A program made the position numbers and the translations under genes. The notes beneath the pieces were generated by a model, which saw only the letters and a program-made list of their open reading frames with translations, made no database searches and was not told the origin of the DNA. Shown one piece after another: positions 44,366 through 54,093 of a DNA stretch of 64,000 nucleotides. Origin of the DNA: Rhizobium sp. 16-449-1b (lineage in GTDB: Bacteria > Pseudomonadota > Alphaproteobacteria > Rhizobiales > Rhizobiaceae); contig NZ_JAGHMH010000003.1 in assembly GCF_017741935.1 (NCBI RefSeq), positions 1 to 64,000 of the forward strand, given 5' to 3'. Within the stretch, counting starts at the first letter, position 1, and each line of letters opens with the position of its first letter.

Positions 44366-46054
44366 ATGAATCTGTTAAATCAATTACTTCCGGTTATTAG
44401 GAACTTCAGTTCCCTTGGGCGGAATCGCCTGCTGGCGTTGGCCGGCATCGGGGTGGTTTCCGTGGCGCTCATTCTCGGCGCCGCTCTATTGGTGAATAAA
44501 CCCGCTCAGGAAACGCTCTATGTCGGGCTTGATTCGTCCGATTTGAACCAGATCAGCATTGCGCTCGCAGAATCGAACATTGCGTTCCAGGTCGGTTCCG
44601 ACGGTTCGAGCATCACCGTGCCCGCCGGCATGACCGGCAAGTCGCGTCTGCTGCTCGCCGAAAAGGGCCTGCCCAACAGCAACAATGCCGGCTATGAACT
44701 CTTCGACAAGGTCGGCTCGCTCGGCCTGACCTCCTTCATGCAGGAAGTCACCCGCGTTCGCGCGCTGGAAGGTGAGATTGGCCGCACGATCCAATCCATC
44801 TCCGGCGTATCGGCGGCACGCGTTCATATCGTCATGCCCGAGGTCGGCAATTTCCGCCGCGCCGAGCAGAAGCCGACGGCATCCGTCATGCTTCGAGCGA
44901 GTGCCTCGACCGGCCGCGCCGCGGCAAGCTCCATCCGTCACCTCGTCGCCTCGGCCGTGCCGGGGCTCGATGTTGGTGACGTGACCATTCTCGATTCCGC
45001 CGGCCAGCTGCTCGCCTCCGGCGACGAGGCCAGCAACAGCAACCTTAACCGCTCGCTCGGCATCGTCCAGAACGTTCAGTCCGAGATCGAATCCAACATC
45101 GACAAGGCGCTCGCGCCGTTCCTGGGGATGGACAACTTCCGCTCCAGCGTCACCGCCGACCTGAACACGGACGCCCAGCAGATCCAGGAAACCGTTTACG
45201 ATCCGGAATCCAAGGTCGAGCGCTCCGTGCGCTCCACGAAGGAAGCGGCCCAGTCGCAGCAGACAGCCAACGACAACGCCACCACCGTCCAGCAGAACGT
45301 GCCGCAGGCCGCTCCTCCGTCTGGTGGCTCGAGCGGACCGGCCTCGCAGGACAAGTCCGACAAGAAGGAAGAGCAGACCAACTACGAGATCAACAGCAAG
45401 ACCACGGCGACCACGCGTAACAGCTACAAGGTCGAGAAGCTGTCGATCGCTGTCGTGGTCAACAAGGGCCGTATCGCGAAGATGGTCGGCGAGCCTGTCG
45501 ACCAGGCGAAGATCGATGCCTATCTCGCCGAGATGCAGAAGATTGTTTCGTCCGCTTCCGGCATCCGCACCGATCGCGGCGACGTGGTCACCGTCACGGC
45601 CATGGACTTCCTCGAAAACCAGCTTCTTGAGGAAACCGGTTCCGGCGTCCGTGTCATGGACATGCTGAGCCGCAACCTCGCCGGCATCATCAACTCGCTC
45701 GCCTTCGTGGTCGTCGCCTTCCTGGTCATCTGGATGGGTGTCCGTCCGATGGTCCGCAGCATGAACGGTGGCGGTGCCGCAATCGCCGGCGACACCTCGA
45801 TCGAAAGCGCCGGCCTCGAACTTCCGGACTTCGCGCCTGCTGGCGACGCCAGCGGCGGGGCCCTCATGGACGGCTTCGGCTCGGACTTCGGCTTCGACAG
45901 CACGGAAGATCTCCTCAGCCTCGGCGACGACGACGGCAGCTTCAATCGCCGGGTCAAGGAAGGGCCGGAGCGCAAGCTTGCCCGGATGGTCGAGATCAAC
46001 GAGGAACGCGCAGCGAAAATCCTCAGGAAATGGGCGGTCGACAACGCCGCATAG
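44366..46054 (+). CDS. fliF: Flagellar MS-ring protein FliF
   Basis: A 562-residue protein of normal length. A membrane helix near residues 22-45 is followed by the ring-building YscJ/FliF region (ETLYVGLDSSDLNQISIAL, VRALEGEIGRTIQSISGVSAARVHIVMPE), a long Gln/Ser/Pro-rich stretch (about 290-345), a second helix near 440-460 and a C-terminal FliG-binding tail. It makes the base plate in the inner membrane on which the switch and export gate assemble. It ends with a strong terminator, and follows the che operon by about 150 bases. Confidence 0.95.
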   Translation: MNLLNQLLPVIRNFSSLGRNRLLALAGIGVVSVALILGAALLVNKPAQETLYVGLDSSDLNQISIALAESNIAFQVGSDGSSITVPAGMTGKSRLLLAEKGLPNSNNAGYELFDKVGSLGLTSFMQEVTRVRALEGEIGRTIQSISGVSAARVHIVMPEVGNFRRAEQKPTASVMLRASASTGRAAASSIRHLVASAVPGLDVGDVTILDSAGQLLASGDEASNSNLNRSLGIVQNVQSEIESNIDKALAPFLGMDNFRSSVTADLNTDAQQIQETVYDPESKVERSVRSTKEAAQSQQTANDNATTVQQNVPQAAPPSGGSSGPASQDKSDKKEEQTNYEINSKTTATTRNSYKVEKLSIAVVVNKGRIAKMVGEPVDQAKIDAYLAEMQKIVSSASGIRTDRGDVVTVTAMDFLENQLLEETGSGVRVMDMLSRNLAGIINSLAFVVVAFLVIWMGVRPMVRSMNGGGAAIAGDTSIESAGLELPDFAPAGDASGGALMDGFGSDFGFDSTEDLLSLGDDDGSFNRRVKEGPERKLARMVEINEERAAKILRKWAVDNAA

Positions 46055-46088
46055 AAAAAGGGCCGGGAAACCGGCCCTTATCTTTTTT
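46055..46088 (+). terminator. Terminator after fliF
   Basis: An 8-base-pair stem AGGGCCGG/CCGGCCCT with a 4-base loop GAAA, followed by TATCTTTTTT. It lies directly after the fliF stop codon and marks the end of the che-fliF transcription unit. Confidence 0.9.
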
Positions 46089-46367
46089 GGCACATCGCAA
46101 GCACGAAAACGGTGCATGACTCGCGTTTGACGCGAATCGTATTGCCATATGGCCTCGAATCATCTTAGCTTACTATAACTTCTAAGAGATGAATTCCTTG
46201 TGCGAATCGCCGCACAGTTCGCGACAAAAGTAAATCCCCAGAACTCGGAGATGGTGATTTGCTTTCATTGACGTAACCTTGGATGATTCGCGGGGAAGGT
46301 GCATTTCTTTGCTGACAGACGTGATCAAGCTTTTTTCGTGATAGGTTCTCAGCCTCAGGAATTGCCA
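46089..46367. other. Upstream region of visN
   Basis: About 280 bases between the fliF terminator and visN with no gene. The centre is AT-rich (near 46160-46260) and should hold the visN promoter. CAGGA lies about 8 bases before the visN ATG. Confidence 0.45.
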
Positions 46368-47114
46368 ATGGACATGCAGATATTGCAAGCTCTCAAGAGC
46401 GAAACGAGGACAGGGAACTTCGTCGGGATTGCTGCGACCAACCTGTCATCGCGCTCGGAACTCATTGCCCAGCTGTGTGAGATAGCGGGCACGGGAAGGT
46501 TGCAGCCGGGGCTGCGCATCCTGACCGATTACGTGGGGGCTTCGCACTATCTCCTGGCGCGCGCTGATTTGCTGCAGGAAGCCGGCCTCGATTTCGTGGT
46601 CTCGTCCGATTGGCCATTCGATCTCGTCACCAATCTCGCAGAGGCGTTCGTGGGCGGTTTCGGTCGCGCCACCGAGCTTGAGAAGTGCATGCAGCTCTTC
46701 CAGCCGCATTTCGCCGTCTTGCCTGACACGGCTGACGTTCCCGATGGTGCAAGCCGCCAATATTGCTCGCTGATGTTCAATATCGGGCGTTCGCGCCTGG
46801 CGCTGATGTTCCTGTTTGACGATGGCTTCATCCTCTCGCAGGAGCGCCTCAGGGACGTCGGCCTTCTCACGGCCTATTACACCAGCCTGCTGCAGTACAG
46901 CGGTACCAAGTCTGATCGCGATTTCGAACTGACCGATCGCGAGCTCGAGTGTCTCTTCTGGATCGCCGAAGGCAAGACCAGCGACGAAATCGCGATGATC
47001 CTCGGCATCTCGCGAAACACGATCAACAACTACATTACCAGCGTCATGCGCAAGACGGCGACGAAGACCCGTTCCGAAGCCATCGCTTTCGCGGTCAGAA
47101 ACAACCTGGTGTAA
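46368..47114 (+). CDS. visN: LuxR-type motility regulator VisN
   Basis: A 248-residue protein with an N-terminal regulatory region and a C-terminal LuxR helix-turn-helix (about 185-245: LTDRELECLFWIAEGKTSDEIAMILGISRNTINNYITS). Together with VisR it heads the flagellar and chemotaxis regulon in rhizobia. The assignment rests on the paired LuxR genes, the order visN-visR between fliF and flhB, and the HTH type. The start at 46368 follows AGGA; an ATG at 46299 is unlikely. visR follows after 13 bases, so they are one operon. Confidence 0.88.
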   Translation: MDMQILQALKSETRTGNFVGIAATNLSSRSELIAQLCEIAGTGRLQPGLRILTDYVGASHYLLARADLLQEAGLDFVVSSDWPFDLVTNLAEAFVGGFGRATELEKCMQLFQPHFAVLPDTADVPDGASRQYCSLMFNIGRSRLALMFLFDDGFILSQERLRDVGLLTAYYTSLLQYSGTKSDRDFELTDRELECLFWIAEGKTSDEIAMILGISRNTINNYITSVMRKTATKTRSEAIAFAVRNNLV

Positions 47115-47127
47115 GGAGGGCGCGCTC

Positions 47128-47877
47128 ATGGCATATGCATCGGGCCGGTCGATCAGCAGCTCCGACACCATCTCGCGCTCCACGCGCGCCAACAGGGTCA
47201 GCAGCCGATCCGATCTCTTCCCGCGTCTGGTCGCCATGCAGAAGCTCGCCGACGCGCAGAACTTCGCGGTCTACCGCATGTCCGGCTCCGGCCTCCCGGC
47301 CAAGCAGCGCCTGATCTGCGAGCTGGAGAACTGGGGTTCGGCCAATGCCTCGCTGCACAAGAACTTTGTCGATGCCTATGGCGACGCGCTGATCGAGCAC
47401 GTCGAGAAGTCGCTTCTGCCGCTCGCATGGGCCGGCAGCCATGATCGCAGCTTCCCCGGCGCCATCGGCATGGCGCCATTCGTCGTGCGTCTTCCAGATG
47501 GCCTCGTGCCGTTCTCCGGTCTTGCTTTCCCTGTTCGCCTCGGCGCGATCGGCAATGGCTTCGTCGTCTTCACCGGCGATGATCTCGATCCGCCGAACGA
47601 GATGGTCGTCGAGCTGCATGGCCGCGCCTGCCAGGTGATGATTGATCTGCTGTCGCTCGACGAGCGTCGCGTCGCCGCCGCCGAAGCGCTCAGCGAACGC
47701 GAGATCGCCTGCCTGCAGCTCGCGGGTGATGGCCGCATCAGCGAAGAAATCGCCGACAAGCTTGGTCTGTCGGTGCACACCGTCAACGCCTATCTAGGCT
47801 CGGCGACGATCAAGCTGGATTCGGTCAACCGCATCCAGGCGATCGCCAAGGCAATCCGGCTCGGCTACATCAGCTGA
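47128..47877 (+). CDS. visR: LuxR-type motility regulator VisR
   Basis: A 249-residue protein with a LuxR helix-turn-helix at the end (LSEREIACLQLAGDGRISEEIADKLGLSVHTVNAYLGS, residues about 190-230) and a regulatory domain before it, starting with a Ser/Arg-rich stretch. It is the partner of VisN; in Ensifer meliloti the two act together to turn on rem and then the flagellar genes. Its 3' end faces a conserved minus-strand gene 22 bases away. AAGGAGG sits 9 bases before the ATG. Confidence 0.88.
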   Translation: MAYASGRSISSSDTISRSTRANRVSSRSDLFPRLVAMQKLADAQNFAVYRMSGSGLPAKQRLICELENWGSANASLHKNFVDAYGDALIEHVEKSLLPLAWAGSHDRSFPGAIGMAPFVVRLPDGLVPFSGLAFPVRLGAIGNGFVVFTGDDLDPPNEMVVELHGRACQVMIDLLSLDERRVAAAEALSEREIACLQLAGDGRISEEIADKLGLSVHTVNAYLGSATIKLDSVNRIQAIAKAIRLGYIS

Positions 47878-47898
47878 GACATGCTTTCTGCGGAATAG

Positions 47899-48339
47899 TT
47901 AGCTCGCGAGCGCCTGAAGCGGCGGCACATTGTAGCGCGCCTGGTTGAGGCTGTGCTCGAGAAACGCCGTGTTTTCGTGCGGATTCGCCGAAGGGTTCTC
48001 GAAAGCGATGTGGTTGATCTCGATGCCGGCATGCTCGGCGGCGAGCGTCAGCTGCGCGTAGACGGTCACGCCGCGCGGCTTGATCTCCAGGTCGATGACA
48101 ACCTCGGGCTTGCCGCCCCATTCGAGCGTATAGCTGCCGCCATGGCCGAAATTGACCGTGCCGGGATGGAAGAACATCTCGGCTGCCGAGGAAACGAGGT
48201 CTGAAAGATTGCCGTAATACTCAAATCGCAGGATCGAAATCAGGTCCGAAGCGTCCAGCAGCCGCAATTCGGTGGCGACCGGGCTGATTGCTTCGGCAAG
48301 AATCTTCTCGCGCTGGGCAGAGTAGGGGCATTTTTTCAT
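47899..48339 (-). CDS. Conserved hypothetical protein of the flagellar cluster
   Basis: A 146-residue cytoplasmic protein with an acidic helical N-terminal half (ILAEAISPVATELRLLDASDLISILRF) and a mostly strand-forming middle (NFGHGGSYTLEWGGKPEVVIDLEIKPRGVTVYAQLTLA), with no known domain. It is the last gene of the minus-strand motA-to-flhB run, starting 5 bases after flhB, and is found in that place in other rhizobia. This suggests a minor motility role. Confidence 0.72.
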   Translation of the reverse strand: MKKCPYSAQREKILAEAISPVATELRLLDASDLISILRFEYYGNLSDLVSSAAEMFFHPGTVNFGHGGSYTLEWGGKPEVVIDLEIKPRGVTVYAQLTLAAEHAGIEINHIAFENPSANPHENTAFLEHSLNQARYNVPPLQALAS

Positions 48340-48343
48340 TCGT

Positions 48344-49423
48344 TTATCTTACCCGGTTGTTCTTGGCCTGCGCCGCGTACACCCGATGAATGAGTTCCGC
48401 GACGGCCTTGTAGAATACTGACGGGATGACACTATCCACCGAGACTTGCGCAAACATGGAGCGCGCAAGCGGCGGATCTTCGAAAACCGGTATTCCGTTC
48501 GTCTCGGCGATCTCTCTGATTTTTAACGCAATTAGGTCCTGGCCCTTGGCAACGACGATCGGCGCGTCGTTTTCCTCGCGCACATAGCGCAGTGCAACGG
48601 CAAAGTGGGTCGGGTTGGCGATGACCATGGTGGCGCGCGGCACGTTGGCGATCATGCGGCGCCTTGCGCGGTCGCGCATCAGCGCGCGCTGGCGGCCCTT
48701 CACGAATGGGTCGCCCTGCGATTGCTTGTTTTCTTCCTTGATTTCGTGACGCGACATCTTCAGCTCGGTGAACCAGTGATAGCGCGTCCAGAAGAAGTCG
48801 ACGATCGCCACCAGCGCGGTCGCGATCAGCACCACCAGCGTGATCTTCTGCATGGCAGACATCATGCGGGTGAAGATCGTCGTCGGGTCGGAAAATATCG
48901 CATCGATCGACGCGAAGTAGTCGCTGCGCAGCATGAGCACCATGACAACGCCGACGATGACGATCTTCGTCAGCGATTTGCCGAACTCGATGAGGCCCTG
49001 CAGGCTGAAGAGCCGCGACCAGCCCTTGGCCGGCGATATGCGCGACCATTGCGGCCTGATCCGCTCGAGAATTGGCACCGGCAGGTTCTGGCCGATCGAA
49101 GCGGCAACGCCGAACACCATGAAGAGAATCATCGCCGGCGCGAGCAACTGCGCGCAGACCCAGCCGAGGTGGACGAAGAGCGACAGGACATCAGGCCCGG
49201 TGTCGATCTTCCACTGGTCCGGCTGCTCGAAAATATCCTTCAGAGATGCCCCGACGGCGCTGAGCCCGTTCGGCAGGAAGAAGATCAGATAGATGTAGGT
49301 GGCGAGGACCGTGGCGAAGAGGGGCAGTTCGCGCGAGAAGGGGGTATTGCCTTTCTCAGCCGCGTCGCTTTGCTTTTTCGCGGTAGGCGCTTCTGTTTTA
49401 CTGTCCTTGTCGTCGTCCGCCAC
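48344..49423 (-). CDS. flhB: Flagellar export gate protein FlhB
   Basis: A 359-residue type III export gate protein. Four membrane helices (about 35-215) precede a cytoplasmic domain with the self-cleavage motif NPTH at 270-273 ([14 protein letters not shown]), which changes substrate choice from hook to filament proteins. The N-terminal [14 protein letters not shown] is the standard FlhB start. A 125-base spacer separates it from fliG. Confidence 0.96.
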   Translation of the reverse strand: MADDDKDSKTEAPTAKKQSDAAEKGNTPFSRELPLFATVLATYIYLIFFLPNGLSAVGASLKDIFEQPDQWKIDTGPDVLSLFVHLGWVCAQLLAPAMILFMVFGVAASIGQNLPVPILERIRPQWSRISPAKGWSRLFSLQGLIEFGKSLTKIVIVGVVMVLMLRSDYFASIDAIFSDPTTIFTRMMSAMQKITLVVLIATALVAIVDFFWTRYHWFTELKMSRHEIKEENKQSQGDPFVKGRQRALMRDRARRRMIANVPRATMVIANPTHFAVALRYVREENDAPIVVAKGQDLIALKIREIAETNGIPVFEDPPLARSMFAQVSVDSVIPSVFYKAVAELIHRVYAAQAKNNRVR

Positions 49424-49548
49424 GGTCGCGACTCCTACTCAAAAGAAAAGGCCGCGCCAGCGCGCGACCCTTGCTTTTGTAGTCCCCGTGGGTGCCGCGA
49501 TCAATCGCGGCGTTCGTCTCGGGCCTACCTGTACACAGTAACAGCGGC

Positions 49549-50589
49549 TTAGGCGGCGGCCGCACCTTCGGCTTCGCCTTCCTTGAGCTGGATCTGGCCG
49601 GAATTGGCCAAACGAATCGCTTCCTGCGCAATGGCGCGGCGTGCGATCGCGATCTCGCGCGGGTTGATGCCCGTCGTGCCGCTCTGCAGGTCGGATTCGA
49701 TCATGCGGCGCTGACGCGGGCTGATCGAGGCGAGAACGGCTTCCTTCATCTCCGAAGAGGAGCCACGCAGCGCCATGGTCAGGATATCCGCGGAAATGTC
49801 GTTCAGCAGCATGACGCGGCTGCGCTGCGGCATGATCATCAGGTCTTCGAACAGGAAGATCTTCGGACGAACCTTGTTGACCGATTCGCGGCTGATCGAT
49901 TCGAGCGACGTCAGCAAGGTGTCGACCTGCGGCTTGTCCATCTCGTTCATCAGTTCGGCAACCTTCGTCGAGCCGATCGAATTCTTCTCGGCGTCGATCT
50001 CGGCGAGCAGTGTCATGACCTGCTTTTCGATGATCTGCGCGGCCTTCGGGCTCACGGACTTCAGGTTGACGGTACGGTTCATGATGTCGGCGCGGCGGCC
50101 GTCGGGGATCTGCATCAGCACCTTGGCGCCGAAGGAAGAGGGCATCATGGAAAGGATGTAGGCGACCGTCTGCGGGTGTTCGCGCAGGAGGAACTTGCCG
50201 ATAAAAGCAGGGTCGCCTTCGCCCAGCCGGTCCCAGATCGAGGTTTCATAGGCCTGGAACGCCGTCCGGCGGCCAAGCAGGCTGTCGACTTCGTCGGGCG
50301 TCAGCCCTTCTTCGAGGATGCTTTCGATCGCCTTGGCGTTGTCCATCAGACCTGCACCTTCGGTGAACAGATCCTCGAACTCGGCCACGAGGCCGAGCAG
50401 CTCATCCGGCGGGATCGCGCGCAGAGCCTGCGCGGATCCGATAATCGTCTGCAGTTCGGCCTGCGTGAAATACTTCAACAGTCTGCCAGCAACCCCTTTC
50501 CCCATCGCGAGGAGAACGGCCGCTGCTTTCTCAGCCTGGGTCAACGGTTTCTCGGCAAGAGCGCCGCCGAAATCGTCAAAGTCCATCAT
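49549..50589 (-). CDS. fliG: Flagellar motor switch protein FliG
   Basis: A 346-residue protein with the three FliG domains: N-terminal FliF-binding (LTQAEKAAAVLLAMGKGVAG), the middle domain with the EHPQT motif (LREHPQTVAYILSMM) and the C-terminal torque-generating domain with charged residues (SRVMLLNDISADILTMALRG). It sits in the C-ring and meets MotA. The start is at MMDFDDFGG, where GAGAGG lies about 6 bases upstream. It is followed by flhB. Confidence 0.96.
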   Translation of the reverse strand: MMDFDDFGGALAEKPLTQAEKAAAVLLAMGKGVAGRLLKYFTQAELQTIIGSAQALRAIPPDELLGLVAEFEDLFTEGAGLMDNAKAIESILEEGLTPDEVDSLLGRRTAFQAYETSIWDRLGEGDPAFIGKFLLREHPQTVAYILSMMPSSFGAKVLMQIPDGRRADIMNRTVNLKSVSPKAAQIIEKQVMTLLAEIDAEKNSIGSTKVAELMNEMDKPQVDTLLTSLESISRESVNKVRPKIFLFEDLMIMPQRSRVMLLNDISADILTMALRGSSSEMKEAVLASISPRQRRMIESDLQSGTTGINPREIAIARRAIAQEAIRLANSGQIQLKEGEAEGAAAA

Positions 50590-50618
50590 GGTCTAACCTC
50601 TCCGTCCCTACAGCGGGA

Positions 50619-51188
50619 TCAGGCTTTCTTAGTACCTAAAACTTCAATCAGTTTTACGCCAAAACGTGTGTCGTCATTTTCGAGAACGGTGATCTCGCCG
50701 CGCGCGATCTTGCGGCCATTCACCATGATTTCGACCGGCTCGCCGATCTTCTTGTCCAGCGCGATCGTGGCGCCTTCGTTCAGGTTCATCAGGCCCGAGA
50801 CCTGCATGCGGCTGCTGCCGAGCATGATCTGAACATCGATCGGGATGTCCATGATCAGATCCATGTTCGACTGCATCGCGCTGCCGAGCGGGGCTGCAAC
50901 GCCAGGGGTCGCCGAGCTGTCGCCAAAATCGGAAACGCCGCCGAAGTCAGAGGAGCCGCCGAAATCGCCGCCACCAAAGTCGGTATCGGTGCCGGTGTCC
51001 AGATCGCCGCCGAAGGCCGACAGATCGGTGCCGCCGCCAAACGCGTCGAGATCGCCGCCGCCGAAATCGGGCATGCCGCCGTCCGCGTCGGTCTTCAGAA
51101 CGCCACGCAGGTCATCGATAGCCTGATCAAGCTCGGCTTCGTTGCCTGGTTGCTCGAGATCGGTGCTCTTTGTTTTTTTCGTCGCCAT
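50619..51188 (-). CDS. fliN: Flagellar motor switch protein FliN
   Basis: A 189-residue FliN. The C-terminal about 80 residues ([34 protein letters not shown]) are the conserved SpoA domain that builds the lower C-ring with FliM. The first about 100 residues are extended by a low-complexity stretch of Asp-Phe-Gly-Gly type units ([30 protein letters not shown]), absent from enterobacterial FliN of about 137 residues. It lies between fliM and fliG. Confidence 0.94.
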   Translation of the reverse strand: MATKKTKSTDLEQPGNEAELDQAIDDLRGVLKTDADGGMPDFGGGDLDAFGGGTDLSAFGGDLDTGTDTDFGGGDFGGSSDFGGVSDFGDSSATPGVAAPLGSAMQSNMDLIMDIPIDVQIMLGSSRMQVSGLMNLNEGATIALDKKIGEPVEIMVNGRKIARGEITVLENDDTRFGVKLIEVLGTKKA

Positions 51189-51250
51189 GAAATCACTATT
51201 CCAGTTGAAACTTGCCTCAACCTGCCTTGAGGGGCAGGGGCCGAAATCGG

Positions 51251-52189
51251 TTAATTCATTAAGTAGCGGATGAGGTCGTCATCCGAGTTGATCGTATCCT
51301 TCACCCGGACGGTATAATTCTCGCCCGAGCGCCCCAACTCGCACACATAGAGCTCTTTGCTGTTGGCACTGACATCGACGCGCACGTCACCGCTGTCGAG
51401 GAAAGGAATGACGTCGCCAGCCGCGAGCTTGGAGATCGTGCGCAGCGTCAGCTCCTGAAGGCGGACTTTTGCTTCCAGCGTCACCTGCGAGCGGCGGACC
51501 TGCTCGCTCATCTGCTCCGTCCATTCCGACGAATTGGCCGACGCGTTCTTGGCGCGCGGCACGACAACCGTCGTCTTCAAGAGCGCTGCCTGCGGAACGA
51601 TCAGCGAGAATTCCGATGTGATGCCTGACAGCGTGATCGACATGTTGATCGCCGCGGCGAATTCATCCGGCTTGTCGTCCGGCGCCTTTGGCCGCGTCTC
51701 GGCGGCGTGCGGCAGCTCGAGGCTGGGCTCGAACCCGCCTGGCGCGTTGACAGCCGAGCGCAGGACGTTGGCGATCTTTTCGAACACCGTGACGGCCAGT
51801 TCCAGTTCGATGATCGAGAGCAGGCGGTCCGCCGGCTGCTCGACAGTCTCGGGTGATGCGCCGAGCAGATGCTCCATCAGCGTGATGACGAAACCGTTGC
51901 CGCAGGACAGCGTGAAGTCGGGCGACCAGTTGCGAAGCGATCCGTCGACCAGTGTGACGCTCTCTCCGAGATCGGCGACCAGGTCGTGCTTGTAGCCGGC
52001 GTGGCAGCCGAGATAGTTGACCTGCACGTCGAGGTCGGTCTCGCTCTTGATGACATCGGGGAGAAACACCCGGTAGACGTCGCCGAAGGCGGCGCAGAGC
52101 TTTTCCACCGTCGCCTTGTCGCCCAGCCGGCCTGTCAGCTTCGCGAGCAGCGCGTCGTCCATCAATGGTTTCTGGAGTTGAGCGTTCAT
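51251..52189 (-). CDS. fliM: Flagellar motor switch protein FliM
   Basis: A 312-residue FliM of the rhizobial kind, with the middle domain ([24 protein letters not shown], then [18 protein letters not shown]) and a C-terminal SpoA domain ([22 protein letters not shown]). It links CheY to the C-ring. The N-terminus ([20 protein letters not shown]) does not contain the usual LSQ.EIDALL CheY-binding motif, so the regulator must contact another surface. It follows motA with a 6-base gap. Confidence 0.9.
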   Translation of the reverse strand: MNAQLQKPLMDDALLAKLTGRLGDKATVEKLCAAFGDVYRVFLPDVIKSETDLDVQVNYLGCHAGYKHDLVADLGESVTLVDGSLRNWSPDFTLSCGNGFVITLMEHLLGASPETVEQPADRLLSIIELELAVTVFEKIANVLRSAVNAPGGFEPSLELPHAAETRPKAPDDKPDEFAAAINMSITLSGITSEFSLIVPQAALLKTTVVVPRAKNASANSSEWTEQMSEQVRRSQVTLEAKVRLQELTLRTISKLAAGDVIPFLDSGDVRVDVSANSKELYVCELGRSGENYTVRVKDTINSDDDLIRYLMN

Positions 52190-52195
52190 GTCCGT

Positions 52196-53068
52196 TTAGG
52201 CCGCCTTGTTCTCGCCACCGGGGTTCATCATTTCCTGCTCGACGGCGTCGATCGAAGGACGCTCGTAGGCCGAGATCGTCTTGCGGCCGTATTCGAGAGC
52301 AACCTGCGGAACCGAGCCGTTCATGTAGGCAAGCAGCGTCTGCTTGACGATGACGTAGAGGCGGTGCTGCTTGGAACGCACGATCTTGATCTGCGAGGTG
52401 ATCGGCGAGCATACGCAGTAGGAAAGCAGAATGCCGAGGAAGGTACCGACGAGCGCCGAGCCGATCAGGTGACCGAGAACTTCAGGCGAATCGTTGATGT
52501 GCGCCATGGCCTTGATGACGCCGAGAACGGCCGCGACGATACCGATTGCCGGGAAGGCGTCGCCCATCGTCTGGATGGCGTGGTAGGGCTTCATCTTGTC
52601 GTGAAGGATCGTGTTGATCTCTTCGTCCATCAGCGCTTCGATTTCGTGGCTGCGGGCGTTGCCGATGATGATCAGGCGAACGTAGTCACAGATGAACGCG
52701 GTGATTTCCTTGTTCTTCAGGATGGTCGGCGCGGACTGGAAGATCGACGATTCGGCCGGATTGTCGATGTGAGCTTCGATCTCGTTGCGCGACTTCGTGC
52801 GCAGGTCGCGCATCAGCGAATAGAGAACGCCGAGCGTGTCGAGGTAGTTGCGCTCTTTCGGAACCGAATGCTTGAAGGCTTCCCCAAGCGCCTTGCCCGA
52901 GTCTTTCACGACCTTCATCGGGTTGGCCATGATGAAGCTGCCGATGCCGGCGCCGCCGATGATGACGAGCTCGAAGGGCTGCCAGAGCGCGTCGATGTGA
53001 CCGCCCATGGCCATGAAGCTGCCGACGATACAGCCGCAGACAATCACAAATCCGATAATGATATTCAT
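52196..53068 (-). CDS. motA: Flagellar motor stator protein MotA
   Basis: A 290-residue MotA with four membrane helices: two near the start ([21 protein letters not shown] and [17 protein letters not shown]) and two later ([21 protein letters not shown] and [18 protein letters not shown]). A large cytoplasmic loop with charged residues ([10 protein letters not shown]) contacts FliG. It forms proton-driven stators with MotB, which is not in this window. The start at 53068 follows GGA. It heads the minus-strand motA-fliM-fliN-fliG-flhB run. Confidence 0.95.
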   Translation of the reverse strand: MNIIIGFVIVCGCIVGSFMAMGGHIDALWQPFELVIIGGAGIGSFIMANPMKVVKDSGKALGEAFKHSVPKERNYLDTLGVLYSLMRDLRTKSRNEIEAHIDNPAESSIFQSAPTILKNKEITAFICDYVRLIIIGNARSHEIEALMDEEINTILHDKMKPYHAIQTMGDAFPAIGIVAAVLGVIKAMAHINDSPEVLGHLIGSALVGTFLGILLSYCVCSPITSQIKIVRSKQHRLYVIVKQTLLAYMNGSVPQVALEYGRKTISAYERPSIDAVEQEMMNPGGENKAA

Positions 53069-53342
53069 CGCCAGTCCAAACCTGATCGTTATTTTCAACC
53101 GAAGGAATAGGAGCGCTGGCTTGCGTGAGGCTGATCCTTGCCTTGACGATTAAGCTTTCCGGCAAGCTTTTTGCCAAGCATTCCAGATGCCAGCTTCGCG
53201 CAAGGATTTGCTGACAATCTATTGGTGACGAATGGGCCACCATGCCCATGTCTGAGATGCCGCCTCAGCGGGATCGGGGTCGAACACACTGCAAACGCCC
53301 TGGTTTCGTAACGTTCATCGCCAATGCCAGGAGCCTACCCCG

Positions 53343-54077
53343 ATGCAATCCGGTCTTTATGTTTCGCTGTCGTCGCAGATGGCACTTATGCGTCGCCTCG
53401 ACACGATCGCGGACAACCTGGCGAACGTGAACACGACCGGCTTCCGCGGCACCGAGGTCAAGTTCAACCAGCTGATTGGCGATACCGACAACAAGCTCAA
53501 CGCGAAGATCGCCTATGTTTCGCAAGGCAACGACTACCTGTCCGCCGACAATGGTGAAATGAACCACACCGGCAACATGCTCGATTTCGCGATCAAGGGC
53601 GATGCCTGGTTCTCGCTCGACACGCCAGCCGGCCGGGTTCTGACCAAGGATGGCCGCTTCACGCTGACCGATAACGGTGAGCTGGTCTCGGTGCGCGGAT
53701 ATCCGGTGCTCGACACCGGCGGCGGGCCGATCATGCTCGACAGAACCGCTGGCGAGCCGAAGGTCGGCGCCGACGGCATGATCTACCAGAACAACCGGCA
53801 GGTCGCCGCGCTGGGCCTCTTCGAGGCGGATATCTCCAAGGGTTATCTCCGCTATGAGAACAGCGGCATCATGACCACCCAGACGCCGACCGCCGTTGTC
53901 GACCGCTTCAATGTCGGCGTCCAGCAGGGCTATCTCGAAAATTCGAACGTCAACGCGATGCGCGAAATCACCCAGCTGATCGAGGTCAACCGTGCCTTTG
54001 AAAGCATGACCTCGCTCACCAAGGACAGCGAATCCTCCTTCGGCGAAGCCATCAAGACGCTGGGCGGTAGCCGCTAA
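53343..54077 (+). CDS. flgF: Flagellar basal-body rod protein FlgF
   Basis: A 244-residue rod protein with the N-terminal rod motif (YVSLSSQMALMRRLDTIADNLANVNTTGFRGTEVKF) and the C-terminal rod motif (VNAMREITQLIEVNRAFESM). It forms the proximal rod. It heads a plus-strand run that is divergent from motA, so the 270-base gap (53069-53342) should carry promoters in both directions. Confidence 0.93.
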   Translation: MQSGLYVSLSSQMALMRRLDTIADNLANVNTTGFRGTEVKFNQLIGDTDNKLNAKIAYVSQGNDYLSADNGEMNHTGNMLDFAIKGDAWFSLDTPAGRVLTKDGRFTLTDNGELVSVRGYPVLDTGGGPIMLDRTAGEPKVGADGMIYQNNRQVAALGLFEADISKGYLRYENSGIMTTQTPTAVVDRFNVGVQQGYLENSNVNAMREITQLIEVNRAFESMTSLTKDSESSFGEAIKTLGGSR

Positions 54078-54093
54078 GCGGAAGGTTTGATCC

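Noticed and set aside
44486..46117. A 543-codon minus-strand frame opposite fliF
   Set aside because: It is antisense to fliF, with low-complexity Asp/Val/Arg composition and no family.
49478..49548. A GC-rich inverted repeat-like stretch between fliG and flhB
   Set aside because: Pairing is short and no T-run follows, so no terminator is claimed.
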